The notes under the pieces were generated by a model that was not told where the DNA came from, searched no databases, and was given only the letters and a program-made list of their open reading frames with translations. Below, piece by piece: positions 9,718 through 19,216 of a DNA stretch of 64,000 bases. Within the stretch, counting starts at the first letter, position 1. Every line of letters begins with the position of its first letter. The stretch spans positions 1-64,000 of the forward strand of contig NZ_JAJITD010000013.1 of NCBI RefSeq assembly GCF_020880815.1. The letters are read 5' to 3'. The position numbers and the translations under genes were made by a program. The DNA comes from Paraburkholderia sejongensis. Its GTDB lineage: Bacteria; Pseudomonadota; Gammaproteobacteria; Burkholderiales; Burkholderiaceae.

Positions 9718-11160
9718 TCAAACCGCACCCGGATTGATATAAGCAGTCTTCACCGTCGTATAAAACTCGCGCGCGTAACTGCCCTGCTCGCGCGGACCAT
9801 AGCTCGAACCTTTGCGGCCACCGAACGGCACGTGATAATCGACACCCGCGGTCGCGGTGTTGACCATCACCATCCCCGCCTGCACATGGCGGCGGAAATG
9901 GCTCGCGTACTTCAGCGAAGTCGTGCAAATGCCGGCCGACAGCCCGAACTCGGTATCGTTGGCAACCGCCAGCGCTTCCTGGTAGTCCTTCACCTTGATC
10001 ACCGACGCGACCGGCCCGAACACTTCTTCACGATTGATCCGCATCGCCGGCGTGGTCTGCGTGACCAGCGCGGGCGCGAGGAAGTAGCCGCGCGTTGCGT
10101 TATCGACCCGCTCGCCGCCGAACACGGTACCGCCCTCTTCGCGGGCGACCGCCAGATAGCGCTCGTCCTGCGCCAGCTGTTTATCGTCGACGACCGGGCC
10201 GATGTGCGTGCCGTCCGCGAGCGCATCGCCAACCGTCAGCTTCTGCATGCGCGCCTTCATCGCATCGATGAAGCGGTCATGAATCCCTTCGGTCACGATC
10301 AGCCGGCTCGACGCGGTGCAACGCTGGCCGGTCGAATAGAACGCGCCGTTGATGCACGCTTCGACCGCGACGTCGAGATCGGCGTCGTCGAGCACCACCA
10401 TCGGGTTCTTGCCGCCCATCTCCAGCTGGAATTTCTTGCCCGACTCGAAGCACTTCGCGCCGATCGCGCGGCCGGTCGCCACCGAACCGGTGAAGCTCAG
10501 CGCATCGACATCCGGCGACGACACCAGCGCCTCGCCGACCACCGAACCGCGTCCCATCACCAGATTGATCACGCCGGCCGGCGCGCCCGCTTCGGCGATG
10601 ATCTTGACCAGCTCCCACGTGCTCGCCGGCACGAGATCGGCCGGCTTGATCACGACGGTGTTGCCGTACGCGAGCGCCGGCGCAATCTTCCACGCGGGGA
10701 TCGCGATCGGGAAATTCCACGGCGTGATCAGCGCGACCACGCCGACCGGCTCGCGCGTCATCTCGACGGTCATCCCGGGCCGCACCGACGGCACCGTTTC
10801 CCCGCCGAGCCGCAGCGCTTCGCCGGCGAAGAACTTGAAAATCTGCGCGGCGCGGCCCACTTCGCCGATCGCCTCGGGCAGCGTCTTGCCTTCTTCACGC
10901 GCGAGCAGCCGGCCGAGTTCGGCCTTGCGCGCGAGGATCGCGCTGCCGGCCTGGTCGAGCAGATCGAAGCGCTGTTGCGGCGTGGACAGCGACCACGTCG
11001 CGAACGCCTTGCGCGCGGCGCCGATCGCGCGTTGCGTCTGCTCGGCGTCGGCCTGCGCGAATTCGCCGATCACGTCGTCGAGATTCGACGGATTGACGTT
11101 GCGCGACACGCTCGCGCCGTCGACCCACTGGCCGTCGATGTAGTTAGCAAACTGACTCAT
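9718..11160 (-). CDS. xylA: Alpha-ketoglutarate semialdehyde dehydrogenase (aldehyde dehydrogenase family)
   Basis: Predicted to oxidise 2,5-dioxopentanoate (alpha-ketoglutarate semialdehyde) to alpha-ketoglutarate with NAD(P)+, the last step of the oxidative pentose route, in the cytoplasm. The 480-residue length matches the KGSADH/succinate-semialdehyde dehydrogenase group. Visible motifs are PWNFP (148-151 region), the cofactor site FTGSVATGR (223-231), general base E247 in LEMGGKNP and catalytic C281 in GQRC. AGGAGG precedes the ATG. It is the last gene of a four-gene operon, 21 bp after xylX, with a strong terminator behind. Sequence alone would also fit succinate-semialdehyde dehydrogenase; the neighbours decide. 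The symbol follows Caulobacter usage, in which xylA is not xylose isomerase. Confidence 0.88.
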   Translation of the reverse strand: MSQFANYIDGQWVDGASVSRNVNPSNLDDVIGEFAQADAEQTQRAIGAARKAFATWSLSTPQQRFDLLDQAGSAILARKAELGRLLAREEGKTLPEAIGEVGRAAQIFKFFAGEALRLGGETVPSVRPGMTVEMTREPVGVVALITPWNFPIAIPAWKIAPALAYGNTVVIKPADLVPASTWELVKIIAEAGAPAGVINLVMGRGSVVGEALVSSPDVDALSFTGSVATGRAIGAKCFESGKKFQLEMGGKNPMVVLDDADLDVAVEACINGAFYSTGQRCTASSRLIVTEGIHDRFIDAMKARMQKLTVGDALADGTHIGPVVDDKQLAQDERYLAVAREEGGTVFGGERVDNATRGYFLAPALVTQTTPAMRINREEVFGPVASVIKVKDYQEALAVANDTEFGLSAGICTTSLKYASHFRRHVQAGMVMVNTATAGVDYHVPFGGRKGSSYGPREQGSYAREFYTTVKTAYINPGAV

Positions 11161-11181
11161 GTGTTGATCCTCCTGAAGACG

Positions 11182-12378
11182 TTATGCGTCGCCGAGTAGG
11201 CCACGCGCCGCGAGATTGCGATACAACGCGCGCACACCGAAGGTCCACGGTTCGATTTCGGTGGACAGGCGTACCGTGTTGGTGAGGGCGCCGAGCTGCG
11301 GGGTCGAGATCGTCACGCGGTCGCCGAGGTGATGCGTGAAGCCGGCGCCGGGCGCGTCGCGGTCCTTGATCGGCGAGAACATCGTGCCGAGGAACAGCAT
11401 GAAGCCGTCCGGGTACTGGTGATGGCGCCCGCACGTCTGCGCGACGAGGTCGGCCGGGTCGCGGCTGATCTCGCTCATATGGCTCACGCCGTCGAGCACG
11501 AAGTCGTCGTCGGCGCCTTCCACGCGCAGCGACACGCTCGCCGTGCGCACCGTATCGAGCGAGAAGCGCTCGTCGAACAGCCGCACGAACGGGCCGATCG
11601 CGCACGAGCCGTTGTTGTCCTTGCACTTGCCGAGCAGCAGCGCCGAGCGGCCTTCGATGTCGCGCAGATTCACGTCGTTGCCGAGCGTCGCGCCGACCAC
11701 CGCGCCGCGGCTATTCACCGCCAGCACGATTTCCGGTTCCGGGTTGTTCCACACCGACGCTTCCAGCAGGCCGACGTCCGCGCCGAAGCCGACCGCCGAC
11801 ATCGGCTGCGACTTCGAAAACACTTCGGCGTCCGGACCAATGCCGACTTCCATGTACTGCGACCACGCATCGCGACGTTCGAGTTCGGCCTTCAGCTTCA
11901 TCGCCGCTTCCGAGCCCGGCTTGATCTTCGACAGGTCGGTCCCGATCGTCGACGCGATCGTCTCGCGCACTTCCTTCGCTTTCGCCGGATCGCCGCCCGC
12001 CTGCTCCTCGATCACGCGTTCGATCAGGCTCACCGCGAAGGTCACGCCGCAGGCCTTGATCGCCTGCACGTCGCACGGCGCGAGCAGACGCACGGCCGGT
12101 GCATTGGCAGCCAGCGCCTCCGGCAGATTCGCGGCGATCAGTTGCGCAACCGGGCCGAGCGATTCGCCGGCCGCCTTGCGTGCGAATTGCGCGGCATCGT
12201 CGCGCTCGAACAGATCGGCGGTCGTCGCGATGCTCGCGGTGATGTCGAATACCTCGCCGCCGCGCACGACGACCACGCACGGTCCTGCGTGCGCGCCGGT
12301 GTCGCGCCACACGCGGCCGACCAGCAACGCGTCGTTCAGATCGTCGGGGAGAAAGCTGGAAGGAGAAATTGCGGACAT
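11182..12378 (-). CDS. xylX: 2-keto-3-deoxy-D-xylonate (pentonate) dehydratase, fumarylacetoacetate hydrolase family
   Basis: Predicted to dehydrate 2-dehydro-3-deoxy-pentonate to alpha-ketoglutarate semialdehyde. The 398-residue protein closely follows what I recall of Caulobacter XylX: 'LLAPxDxQxxKAxGVTFAVSxxERVIEE', then WSQYMEVGIGPDAE, then the metal-binding core WNNPEPEIVL, GNDVNLRDIEGRSALLLGKCKDNN and CAIGPF. The acidic residues of the NPEPE region would bind the divalent metal. It lies between xylD and xylA in the same direction, with an 88-bp gap upstream and 21 bp downstream. No clear ribosome binding site precedes the ATG, so the exact start is less certain. Some relatives act on the L-arabinose intermediate, which is the same compound or its epimer. 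Confidence 0.87.
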   Translation of the reverse strand: MSAISPSSFLPDDLNDALLVGRVWRDTGAHAGPCVVVVRGGEVFDITASIATTADLFERDDAAQFARKAAGESLGPVAQLIAANLPEALAANAPAVRLLAPCDVQAIKACGVTFAVSLIERVIEEQAGGDPAKAKEVRETIASTIGTDLSKIKPGSEAAMKLKAELERRDAWSQYMEVGIGPDAEVFSKSQPMSAVGFGADVGLLEASVWNNPEPEIVLAVNSRGAVVGATLGNDVNLRDIEGRSALLLGKCKDNNGSCAIGPFVRLFDERFSLDTVRTASVSLRVEGADDDFVLDGVSHMSEISRDPADLVAQTCGRHHQYPDGFMLFLGTMFSPIKDRDAPGAGFTHHLGDRVTISTPQLGALTNTVRLSTEIEPWTFGVRALYRNLAARGLLGDA

Positions 12379-12466
12379 GGGATCGGGTCTTTAAAAGTAG
12401 TTGGGAAACGGCGCGGGGCGGGCCGCGCGCGCTTCAAGGAAGCGGCGCGGCCTCGTCGCCCGCACG

Positions 12467-14251
12467 TCAATGCGAATGGCGCGGGTTGCCGCGCTCGGCG
12501 ATCACCTTCAGATACAGCGTTGCCGGTTCGAGACAGCCGCCGGTCGAGAGCTGGCCGACCGTCTTGCGATACAGCTCCTGCCACGGCGTTTGCGCGGGCG
12601 GAATGTCGAATTTCACGGTCTCGCGGCGTCGCGCGAGTTCGGCTTCGTCGACCAGCACGTTCACGCTGCGCGCGTTCAGATCGACGCGAATGCGGTCGTT
12701 GGTGCGCAGCAGCGCGAGGCCGCCGCCGACCGCCGCTTCCGGCGACATGTTCAGAATCGACGGGCTCGCCGACGTGCCGCTCTGGCGACCGTCGCCGAGC
12801 GTCGGCAGCGACGTGATGCCCTGGCGGATCAACTCCGCCGGCGGCGCCATGTTGACGACCTCGGCGCTGCCCGGATAACCGACCGTGCCGGTGCCGCGAA
12901 TCACGAGGATGCAGTGCTCGTCGATCTCCAGCGACGGATCGTTGATGCGCGCGTGATAGTCCTCGGGACCGTCGAACACGATGGCGCGCGCCTCGAAGGT
13001 ATTCTCCGCGCCCGGCTCGCTCAAATAGGTCTGCCGGAACGCTTCGCCGACCACGCTCATCTTCATGATCGCGCTGTCGAAGAAGTTGCCCGACAGCACC
13101 ATGAAGCCCGCGCCGTGTTTCAGCGGATCGTCAGTTGTCTTGATCACTTCGCGATCCGGCGCGGGCGCGGCGGCCGCGATCTCGCCCATCGTGCGGCCCG
13201 ACACCGTCAGGCAGTCCTCGTGCACCAGCTTCGCGTTCGCGAGTTCGCGCATCACCGCGGGCACGCCGCCCGCGCGGTGGAAGCTCTCACCGAGATATTC
13301 GCCGGCCGGCATGCAGTTGACGATCAGCGGCACCTCTTCGCCGACGCGCTGCCAGTCGTCGAGGCTCAATTCGACGCCCATATGCCGTGCAATCGCGATC
13401 AGATGCGGCGGGCAGTTGGTCGACGCGCCGAGCGCCGACGCGACCACGATCGCATTCTCGAACGCCTCTTTGGTCATGATCTGCGACGGCCGCACGTCCT
13501 CGCGCACCAGATCGACGATCCGTTTGCCGGTCGCGTAAGCCATCTGGCCGCGCTCGCGGTACGCGGCCGGAATGCTCGCGCAGCCGGGCAGCGACATGCC
13601 GAGCGCTTCGGCGAGACTGTTCATCGACAGCGCGGTGCCCATCGTGTTGCAGTGACCGATGGACGGCGACGAAGCGGTGGTCAGCTCCATGAAGCCTTCG
13701 TAGTCGATCTTGCCGGCCGCGAGCAGATTGCGCGCATGCCAGATCACCGTGCCCGAGCCGACCCGCTGACCATCGTGCCAACCGTCGAGCATCGGGCCGC
13801 CGGACAGCACGATTGCCGGCATATCGACGGTCGCCGCGGCCATCAGGCAGGCCGGCGTGGTCTTGTCGCAACCGGTGGTCAGCACCACGCCGTCGAGCGG
13901 AAAGCCGTGCAGGATTTCAACGAGGCCCAGATACGCGAGATTGCGGTCGAGCGCGGCGGTCGGCCGGCGGCTCTGTTCGGCGAGCGGGTGCACCGGGAAT
14001 TCCATCGGAATCCCGCCGGCGTCGCGAATACCGGCCTTGGTGCGCGCGGCCAGTTCGATGTGATGGCGGTTGCACGGTGCGAGATCGCTGCCGGTCTGCG
14101 CGATGCCGATGATCGGCCGGCCCGACTGCAACTCTTCGCGCGTCAGACCGTAGTTCATGAAACGCTCGACGTACAGCGCCGTCATGTCCGCGTGCGAAGG
14201 ATCGTCGAACCATTCCTGGCTGCGCAGCCGGCGCGGGGTGGATGCTGACAT
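12467..14251 (-). CDS. xylD: D-xylonate dehydratase (IlvD/Edd family)
   Basis: Predicted to convert D-xylonate to 2-keto-3-deoxy-D-xylonate, using an Fe-S cluster and Mg2+. At 594 residues it has the length of pentonate dehydratases rather than IlvD proper. Cluster cysteines are at C60 (SDLAPCNRHH), C128 (TTGCDKTTPA) and C201 (SSPSIGHCNTMGTA). The C-terminal swivel domain carries GTGTVGYPGSAEV and LGDGRQSGTSASPSILN. The substrate could be L-arabinonate instead of, or as well as, D-xylonate; the family is known to overlap. It starts 16 bp after the MFS transporter gene and is followed by xylX, which places it second in the operon. Confidence 0.87.
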   Translation of the reverse strand: MSASTPRRLRSQEWFDDPSHADMTALYVERFMNYGLTREELQSGRPIIGIAQTGSDLAPCNRHHIELAARTKAGIRDAGGIPMEFPVHPLAEQSRRPTAALDRNLAYLGLVEILHGFPLDGVVLTTGCDKTTPACLMAAATVDMPAIVLSGGPMLDGWHDGQRVGSGTVIWHARNLLAAGKIDYEGFMELTTASSPSIGHCNTMGTALSMNSLAEALGMSLPGCASIPAAYRERGQMAYATGKRIVDLVREDVRPSQIMTKEAFENAIVVASALGASTNCPPHLIAIARHMGVELSLDDWQRVGEEVPLIVNCMPAGEYLGESFHRAGGVPAVMRELANAKLVHEDCLTVSGRTMGEIAAAAPAPDREVIKTTDDPLKHGAGFMVLSGNFFDSAIMKMSVVGEAFRQTYLSEPGAENTFEARAIVFDGPEDYHARINDPSLEIDEHCILVIRGTGTVGYPGSAEVVNMAPPAELIRQGITSLPTLGDGRQSGTSASPSILNMSPEAAVGGGLALLRTNDRIRVDLNARSVNVLVDEAELARRRETVKFDIPPAQTPWQELYRKTVGQLSTGGCLEPATLYLKVIAERGNPRHSH

Positions 14252-14267
14252 GATGCTTATCTCTCTG

Positions 14268-15692
14268 TCATGGTGTAAGGGTTTCGCGCGCGCGTTGCGT
14301 GGTGTTCGCCGCGCGCGTCGGGTTGCGGCCGGCTTCGTCGCCCGCGGGCGAGCCGGTCCGCTCCAGCATCGCGCGCGGCACCAGCAGGATCAGCACGCAG
14401 CTGACCAGCAGGCAGGCACCGAGCGCATAAGTGCCGTTGTTGATGTCGCCGGTCAGATTCTTCGCGACCGCGGTGATCATCGAACCGGTAAAGCCGGACA
14501 GGTTGCCGATCGCGTTGATCATCGCGATACCGGCCGCCGCCGCGGCGCCCGACAGCAACTGGCCGGGGAACGTCCAGTAAATCGGCATCAGCGCGAGAAT
14601 GCCGGCGGTCGCGATGGTCAGGAACGTGATCGCCAACACCACATGATGCGCCAATGCCGCGCTCATGATCAGGCCGATCCCGCCGATCAGCGCCGGAATC
14701 GCCGCATGCAGGCGCCGCTCGCCGGTCTTCTTCGAGTGCGCGGCATTGGCCAGCGTCGCGATGATCGCCACGCCGTACGGAATCGCGGTCAGCAAGCCGA
14801 TATGCAGCGGATCCTGCACGCCGGTCGCCTTGATGATTGACGGCAGCCAGAACGCGAGGCCGTAGAAGCCGGTATTGAACGTGAGCAAGATCGCGACCAG
14901 CAGCCACACGCGCGGATCGCGCACCGCCGCGCCGAAGCGCGCGGTCTTGTGCGTGCTTTCGCGCTGCAGGTTGGCGGCGAGCAGGGTCTTTTCCTGCGGC
15001 GTCAGCCAGCGGGCCTGCTCGATGCCGTCGTCGAGCGAGAAATACACGACGAACGCGGTCAGCAGCGACGGCACGCCCTCGATCAGCAGCATCCACTGCC
15101 AGCCCTGGAAGCCCAGCAGACCGGCCGTGTTCTCCATCAGCCAGCCGGACACCACGCCGCCGAGCATCAGGCTGACCGGCATCGCGATCAGGAAGCCCGA
15201 CATCACGCGGCTTTGGCGCTGCGCGGGAAACCAGAAGTTCAGATACAGGATCACGCCGGGGAAAAAGCCCGCCTCGCACAGCCCGAGCAGAAACCGCAGG
15301 ATGTAGAACATCGTCGCGGTTTCGACGTGCGCAAGCTGCGCGAGCGGCGCGACGAACGCGAGCGCCATCGACACGATGCCCCACGTGAACATGATCCGCG
15401 CGATCCAGAAGCGCGCGCCGTAGCGATGCAGGAACACGTTGCTCGGCACTTCAAAGATGAAGTAGCCCCAGAAAAACACGCTCGCGCCGATCGCGTACAT
15501 CGTGTCCGACAGGCCGAGATCGTCGAGCATCTGCAGCTTTGCAAAGCCGACGTTCACGCGATCCAGATACGCGACCACGTAGCACAGCAGCAGGATCGGC
15601 AGCAGCCGGCGCACGACCTTGCGATAAGTCTTTTCTTCGAATTCGTCGATGCGCGCGGCGGAGCCGGCGCCCGCGGAAGGTACAGCACTCAT
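14268..15692 (-). CDS. MFS transporter, anion:cation symporter type, probable sugar-acid (pentonate) importer
   Basis: A 12-helix major facilitator of about 474 residues. The ATG at 15692 is chosen because an ACGGAG ribosome binding site precedes it; an in-frame extension to 15779 would only add a non-membrane tail. The opening 'LLPILLLCYVVAYLDRVNVGFAKLQM', with DRxNVGFA after helix 1, and 'FFWGYFIFEVPSN' in helix 2 are diagnostic of the anion:cation symporter group, which carries organic and sugar acids such as glucarate, galactonate and 4-hydroxyphenylacetate. As first gene of an operon for xylonate breakdown it probably imports pentonates, which is inference. A GntR-type operator lies about 100 bp upstream. 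The tail after the last helix is short and hydrophilic. Confidence 0.85.
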   Translation of the reverse strand: MSAVPSAGAGSAARIDEFEEKTYRKVVRRLLPILLLCYVVAYLDRVNVGFAKLQMLDDLGLSDTMYAIGASVFFWGYFIFEVPSNVFLHRYGARFWIARIMFTWGIVSMALAFVAPLAQLAHVETATMFYILRFLLGLCEAGFFPGVILYLNFWFPAQRQSRVMSGFLIAMPVSLMLGGVVSGWLMENTAGLLGFQGWQWMLLIEGVPSLLTAFVVYFSLDDGIEQARWLTPQEKTLLAANLQRESTHKTARFGAAVRDPRVWLLVAILLTFNTGFYGLAFWLPSIIKATGVQDPLHIGLLTAIPYGVAIIATLANAAHSKKTGERRLHAAIPALIGGIGLIMSAALAHHVVLAITFLTIATAGILALMPIYWTFPGQLLSGAAAAAGIAMINAIGNLSGFTGSMITAVAKNLTGDINNGTYALGACLLVSCVLILLVPRAMLERTGSPAGDEAGRNPTRAANTTQRARETLTP

Positions 15693-16120
15693 TCGTATCT
15701 CCGTAGCGTATTTATCGTAGGAAATGCCGTCGCGTCGGGCCTCGTGCGGATGAAATCCGCCTCCACCCAGCCCACGCACGCCGCCGATAGAAAGTTACCG
15801 GTAACATTTATGGTCGTGCATGTTACGCGCGGCTTACCGTCCGAACAACCAAGGGATATCCCTGAGTCGGGTTTTATCGGTACGGGAACCGTAACTGTTG
15901 GCCCCTGGAGCCCGGCGTCGACTATCCAGGGTGAAAGCGGACCGCAAAGCTCAGCATTCAGACAAGGACCGGGGCCAGCCCGGCCGAGCTGGTTGCCGGA
16001 ACGTCGCTTGAACTTCAGAAACCGCCGTTGACGACGGGCAGGTTCGACTGGCAGAAGTGGGGCGGGGTGAGCCCATCCGCGCTTCGAACTCTGATAGAGC
16101 CGGCTGCCCATGGCCTGGCG
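15693..16120. promoter_or_regulatory. Upstream region of the xylonate operon
   Basis: No gene is supported in these 428 bases. They contain the perfect palindrome GTTACCGGTAAC (15794-15805) and a second perfect 12-bp palindrome, AGGGATATCCCT (15852-15863). An imperfect inverted pair also lies around 15877-15893 (TATCGGTA/ACCGTAA). The rest, up to the stop codon of the next minus-strand gene, shows nothing recognisable. Confidence 0.5.
15794..15805. promoter_or_regulatory. GntR/LacI-type operator GTTACCGGTAAC before the xylonate operon
   Basis: A perfect 12-bp palindrome with central CCGG, about 100 bp upstream of the MFS start. It resembles the E. coli gluconate-regulator (GntR, LacI family) operator pattern ATGTTACC-GGTAACAT. 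The best regulator candidate in the window is the GntR-like LacI protein at 24025-25056. Related sites occur at 36338, 45292 and 46304. Confidence 0.6.
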
Positions 16121-17149
16121 TTAGTGCTTTGCCGTTTCCGCTTCGAAAGCGCGATCGTAGAAGTCACGGATCGCCTGGAAGGCCAGCAGGCGATTCTTCT
16201 CGAGCAAAACGAGGTGGGTGGCCTCGCCGATTTCCGCCCACTGGCGGTACGGCGCGTTGCGCAGTTCAAGGAACAACGCTTGGGCAAGTTCGATCGGCAC
16301 GTCAACGTCCCACTCACCGTGAACGAGCAACACCGGCACACGGATGTCGGCCGGTTCGTAATATTTGCGCCCCACCCGCCAGTAGTCGCGGATATCCTGG
16401 ATCGGGCCGTTGCTCGCGCGCAGCTGGTTCGGCGCGCGCTCACTGCTCCATGGATCTTCTGCCAGCGTGAAATCGGCCCATTGTTCGAACCAGCCTTGCG
16501 GCACCAGGGTCGCGCGGCCATGCTCCGGTGCGGTGCTGAGCCAGCGCGCCTTGCTCTCGCGCACCGGGACCAGGCGCCAGGCGCCGAGCGGGCCGCCGCT
16601 GTCGATCGGAATCGGCCCGTCGCTGAGCCATTGCGGAGCCAGCAGGACCAGCTTGTGAACTTTGTCGTTATTGCGGCTGGTATAAGCGCCCGCGACCGTC
16701 CCGCCCCAGGACATGCCGAACACGGACACTTTCTCCAGGCCGCGTCGCTGCAGCACATGGTCGATCACCATGCCAAGATCGGCCACGCCCGTGTCAGTAT
16801 TGACGACCGGCAGGCTCTGGTCGGCTGGCTGTTCCATTTCCGGGGGGCGTGCCGAATGGCCGTAGCCGCGCACATCCAGCGCATAGACGTCGTATCCGGC
16901 AGCCGCCAGATAATCGATGAACGACATGCCGTTGAACGGCACGTCGTACAGGCTGCCCGATGAGAAGGTCGCACCGTGAACCATCACAATGGTGCGTTCG
17001 GGCATGAAAGTATGCAGAGAGGCTGGCCGTTTGTTGCGAACATAGAGGTCGATGCCGGGTGTGCCGGTCGGTACTCGCAGTTCGTCGAACACGAGTTCGG
17101 TTCCGTTGATTGCGATGTTCTGTTTCATGACGTTTGGCATATGCAGCAT
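16121..17149 (-). CDS. Alpha/beta hydrolase
   Basis: A soluble serine hydrolase of 342 residues; the ATG at 17128 (MKQNIAING) is also possible, and none of the candidate starts has a good ribosome binding site. The fold is clear: oxyanion motif VHGATFSSG, DVRGYGHS after strand 4, nucleophile elbow GMSWGG, acid D in HGEWDVDVP and catalytic H in EATHLVLLE. A tryptophan-rich cap sits between. The gene follows the metallo-beta-lactamase-fold hydrolase with a 34-bp gap in the same direction, so the two are likely co-transcribed and act on one substrate, perhaps an ester or lactone. No substrate is evident from the sequence. Confidence 0.8.
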   Translation of the reverse strand: MLHMPNVMKQNIAINGTELVFDELRVPTGTPGIDLYVRNKRPASLHTFMPERTIVMVHGATFSSGSLYDVPFNGMSFIDYLAAAGYDVYALDVRGYGHSARPPEMEQPADQSLPVVNTDTGVADLGMVIDHVLQRRGLEKVSVFGMSWGGTVAGAYTSRNNDKVHKLVLLAPQWLSDGPIPIDSGGPLGAWRLVPVRESKARWLSTAPEHGRATLVPQGWFEQWADFTLAEDPWSSERAPNQLRASNGPIQDIRDYWRVGRKYYEPADIRVPVLLVHGEWDVDVPIELAQALFLELRNAPYRQWAEIGEATHLVLLEKNRLLAFQAIRDFYDRAFEAETAKH

Positions 17150-17183
17150 TGCGAAGTTGTGGTGGCGCGTCGATCCTCGATCA

Positions 17184-18077
17184 TTATTCGTACCGCCAGC
17201 CGAAACGTTCGCCGTGGCGAGTTACGTAGCCGGCAGAAGTCTCTGCGAAGTGCGGCGTGAACAGCAGCAGGTCGTGTTCGGCGCCAAGCTCTAGCACCCA
17301 GCGGCGCGACGCGCGCGCCGCGTCCTGCCATTCGCAGAACACCGAGTTCCAGTCCGGGCGCACCACCTGCAGTGGGTGGTGCATCACGTCGCCGGTAAAC
17401 AGAGCCGCCTTCCCTTCGGAGCGCAGTTCGATCGACATGTGGCCGATGCTGTGACCCATGGTCGGACGGAAGGTGAAGTAGTCCAGATAATCGCCGCCGT
17501 CGCTGCTGATGCGCTCCGCCTGTCCGGAGGCAATGATCGGCGCGACGCTGTCCTCGAAGACGCCGAAACTGGGCACATTCACTTCGTTGTGGCTATCGGA
17601 GGTACCGTAATAGTCCTCTTCGGCTTTGGAGTACACATGGCGCGCATTGGGGAAGGTCGGCACCCAACGGCCGTCGATGAGCCGGGTATTCCAGCCGACA
17701 TGATCGACGTGCAGGTGCGTATGCAGCACGTAATCGACGTCTTGCGGTTGCACGCCGGCGGCGGCGAGGCGCTGCAGATACGGCGTGTTCAGGTGGTGGA
17801 AAACGGCATTGCGCGGTCGCTCCTTGTCATTTCCAGAACCCGTATCGATCAGGATGGTGTGGTGCGGCGTGCGGACCAGCCAGCTGTGAATGCTCTGGAT
17901 CAGGTTGCCGCTGCCCACGTCCATATTGCTCGGCGTCAACCAGTGCAGATTGGGTGCGAGTTCGGCAGCTTCATAGTCGGGGTAGAGAAAGGAAGGCGGC
18001 GCGACGCTCAGGCGCATTTCTTCGATCTTGGTGACCGTAACGTCGCCGATCGCGTAGGTTTTATTCGGGTGAATCAT
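17184..18077 (-). CDS. Metallo-beta-lactamase-fold hydrolase (lactonase-like)
   Basis: A 297-residue binuclear-metal hydrolase. The metal-binding signature HTHLHVDH is complete, and further ligands are visible as H in TMGHSIGHMS, D in FTGDVMHHP and H in FTPHFAE. Length and layout match the AHL-lactonase/quorum-quenching and parathion-hydrolase-like branch, in which lactone or ester rings are opened, but acyl-homoserine lactone activity cannot be read from the sequence. No export signal is seen. It is divergent from a LysR regulator 71 bp away and precedes an alpha/beta hydrolase, forming a small regulator-plus-two-hydrolases unit. Confidence 0.82.
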   Translation of the reverse strand: MIHPNKTYAIGDVTVTKIEEMRLSVAPPSFLYPDYEAAELAPNLHWLTPSNMDVGSGNLIQSIHSWLVRTPHHTILIDTGSGNDKERPRNAVFHHLNTPYLQRLAAAGVQPQDVDYVLHTHLHVDHVGWNTRLIDGRWVPTFPNARHVYSKAEEDYYGTSDSHNEVNVPSFGVFEDSVAPIIASGQAERISSDGGDYLDYFTFRPTMGHSIGHMSIELRSEGKAALFTGDVMHHPLQVVRPDWNSVFCEWQDAARASRRWVLELGAEHDLLLFTPHFAETSAGYVTRHGERFGWRYE

Positions 18078-18148
18078 TTGGACTCGCTGGTTAAAAACTC
18101 GCCTGTAGTCTATGCTCGCGAGATCCAGCGAACAAATCGATTCAAATC

Positions 18149-19120
18149 ATGTCGTCCATTGATCATTTCAATTTGTGGTCGTTCGATCTCAACCTGCTGG
18201 TCGCCTTCGACGCACTGATGCGCGAGCGCAGCGTCACGCGGGCGGCCAGCCGTTTGAAGATCCAGCAGTCGGCCATGAGCCACAACCTCGGAACGTTGCG
18301 CGTGCTGCTCGATGACGAGCTGTTCGTGCGCGTCGGACAGGTGATGAAACCGACGTCTCGTGCGCAGGCGCTGGCGGCGGCGATCAACCGGATCCTCGAG
18401 CAGGCCCAGCATGCGATCACCACGCGCGAAAAGTTTTGCCCGGAAGAGGAGGAACGGACTTTTTCGATCGCTTTTTCGAGCGAACTCGAAGTGCTGTCAA
18501 TGCCGGGCTTGACGGCGCAGCTTCAACGATGCGCGCCAGGGATCAAGCTCCTGGCACGCCCCGCGCAACCGAACGAGGTGCATCGAATGCTCGACGAAGG
18601 CGCAATCGACCTCGGCGTCGGCTGTTTTGGCGAGGGTGCGGAACGGCATCGCTGGAAGCTGCTGTTCGAGCAATCCTTGATGTGCTGCTTCAACCCCGCC
18701 CTGCTCGATCTGGCTCTGCCCATCAGCCGTAGCGCCTACCTCGCTCAAAAACACGCGATGGTTTCCCAGAACGCGAGCATTCGTGGCTGCCTGGAAGATG
18801 CGGTACGCGCGGCAGGCGTGGAGCTCGATATGGCGATGGCGGCACCCGAATTCCTGACCGTGCTCAGCACCGTCATGCACGCGCCCGTCATCGCGACGCT
18901 GCCATCGAGGATCGTTAGCCGGTATGCACCGCTAATGGGGCTGGTGGCAAGCCCGGTCCCGTTCGACTTTGCCGTCACGCCCATCTCGATGGTGTGGGCG
19001 GCCCATTCCGACCGCGATCCGGCGTCCGAATGGCTGCGGCAGCAGATAGAACCCATCCTCGCGCAGATTGAGGGCATCACGCCGTCGCCTGGACTGGTCG
19101 ACATGGCCGAGGTCCCTTAG
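18149..19120 (+). CDS. LysR-family transcriptional regulator
   Basis: A 323-residue regulator. The N-terminal winged helix-turn-helix is complete: FDLNLLVAFDALMRERSVTRAASRLKIQQSAMSHNLGTLR, followed by the linker helix and a periplasmic-binding-protein-like effector domain. It is divergently transcribed from the metallo-hydrolase/alpha-beta hydrolase pair, and the 71-bp gap between the start codons would hold the shared promoter. By the usual LysR arrangement it probably activates that pair in response to their substrate. The 'RSVTRAA' type of HTH resembles NodD/SyrM-like members. The effector is unknown. Confidence 0.85.
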   Translation: MSSIDHFNLWSFDLNLLVAFDALMRERSVTRAASRLKIQQSAMSHNLGTLRVLLDDELFVRVGQVMKPTSRAQALAAAINRILEQAQHAITTREKFCPEEEERTFSIAFSSELEVLSMPGLTAQLQRCAPGIKLLARPAQPNEVHRMLDEGAIDLGVGCFGEGAERHRWKLLFEQSLMCCFNPALLDLALPISRSAYLAQKHAMVSQNASIRGCLEDAVRAAGVELDMAMAAPEFLTVLSTVMHAPVIATLPSRIVSRYAPLMGLVASPVPFDFAVTPISMVWAAHSDRDPASEWLRQQIEPILAQIEGITPSPGLVDMAEVP

Positions 19121-19216
19121 GGGCCATCGCGGCATCAACGGGGCCAAGGCTTTGAGCGACTCTTGCCGAAGCGGGCGATCAGTCCAGCCTCGAGAAGGCT
19201 TGGCAAAGGCCGTGGG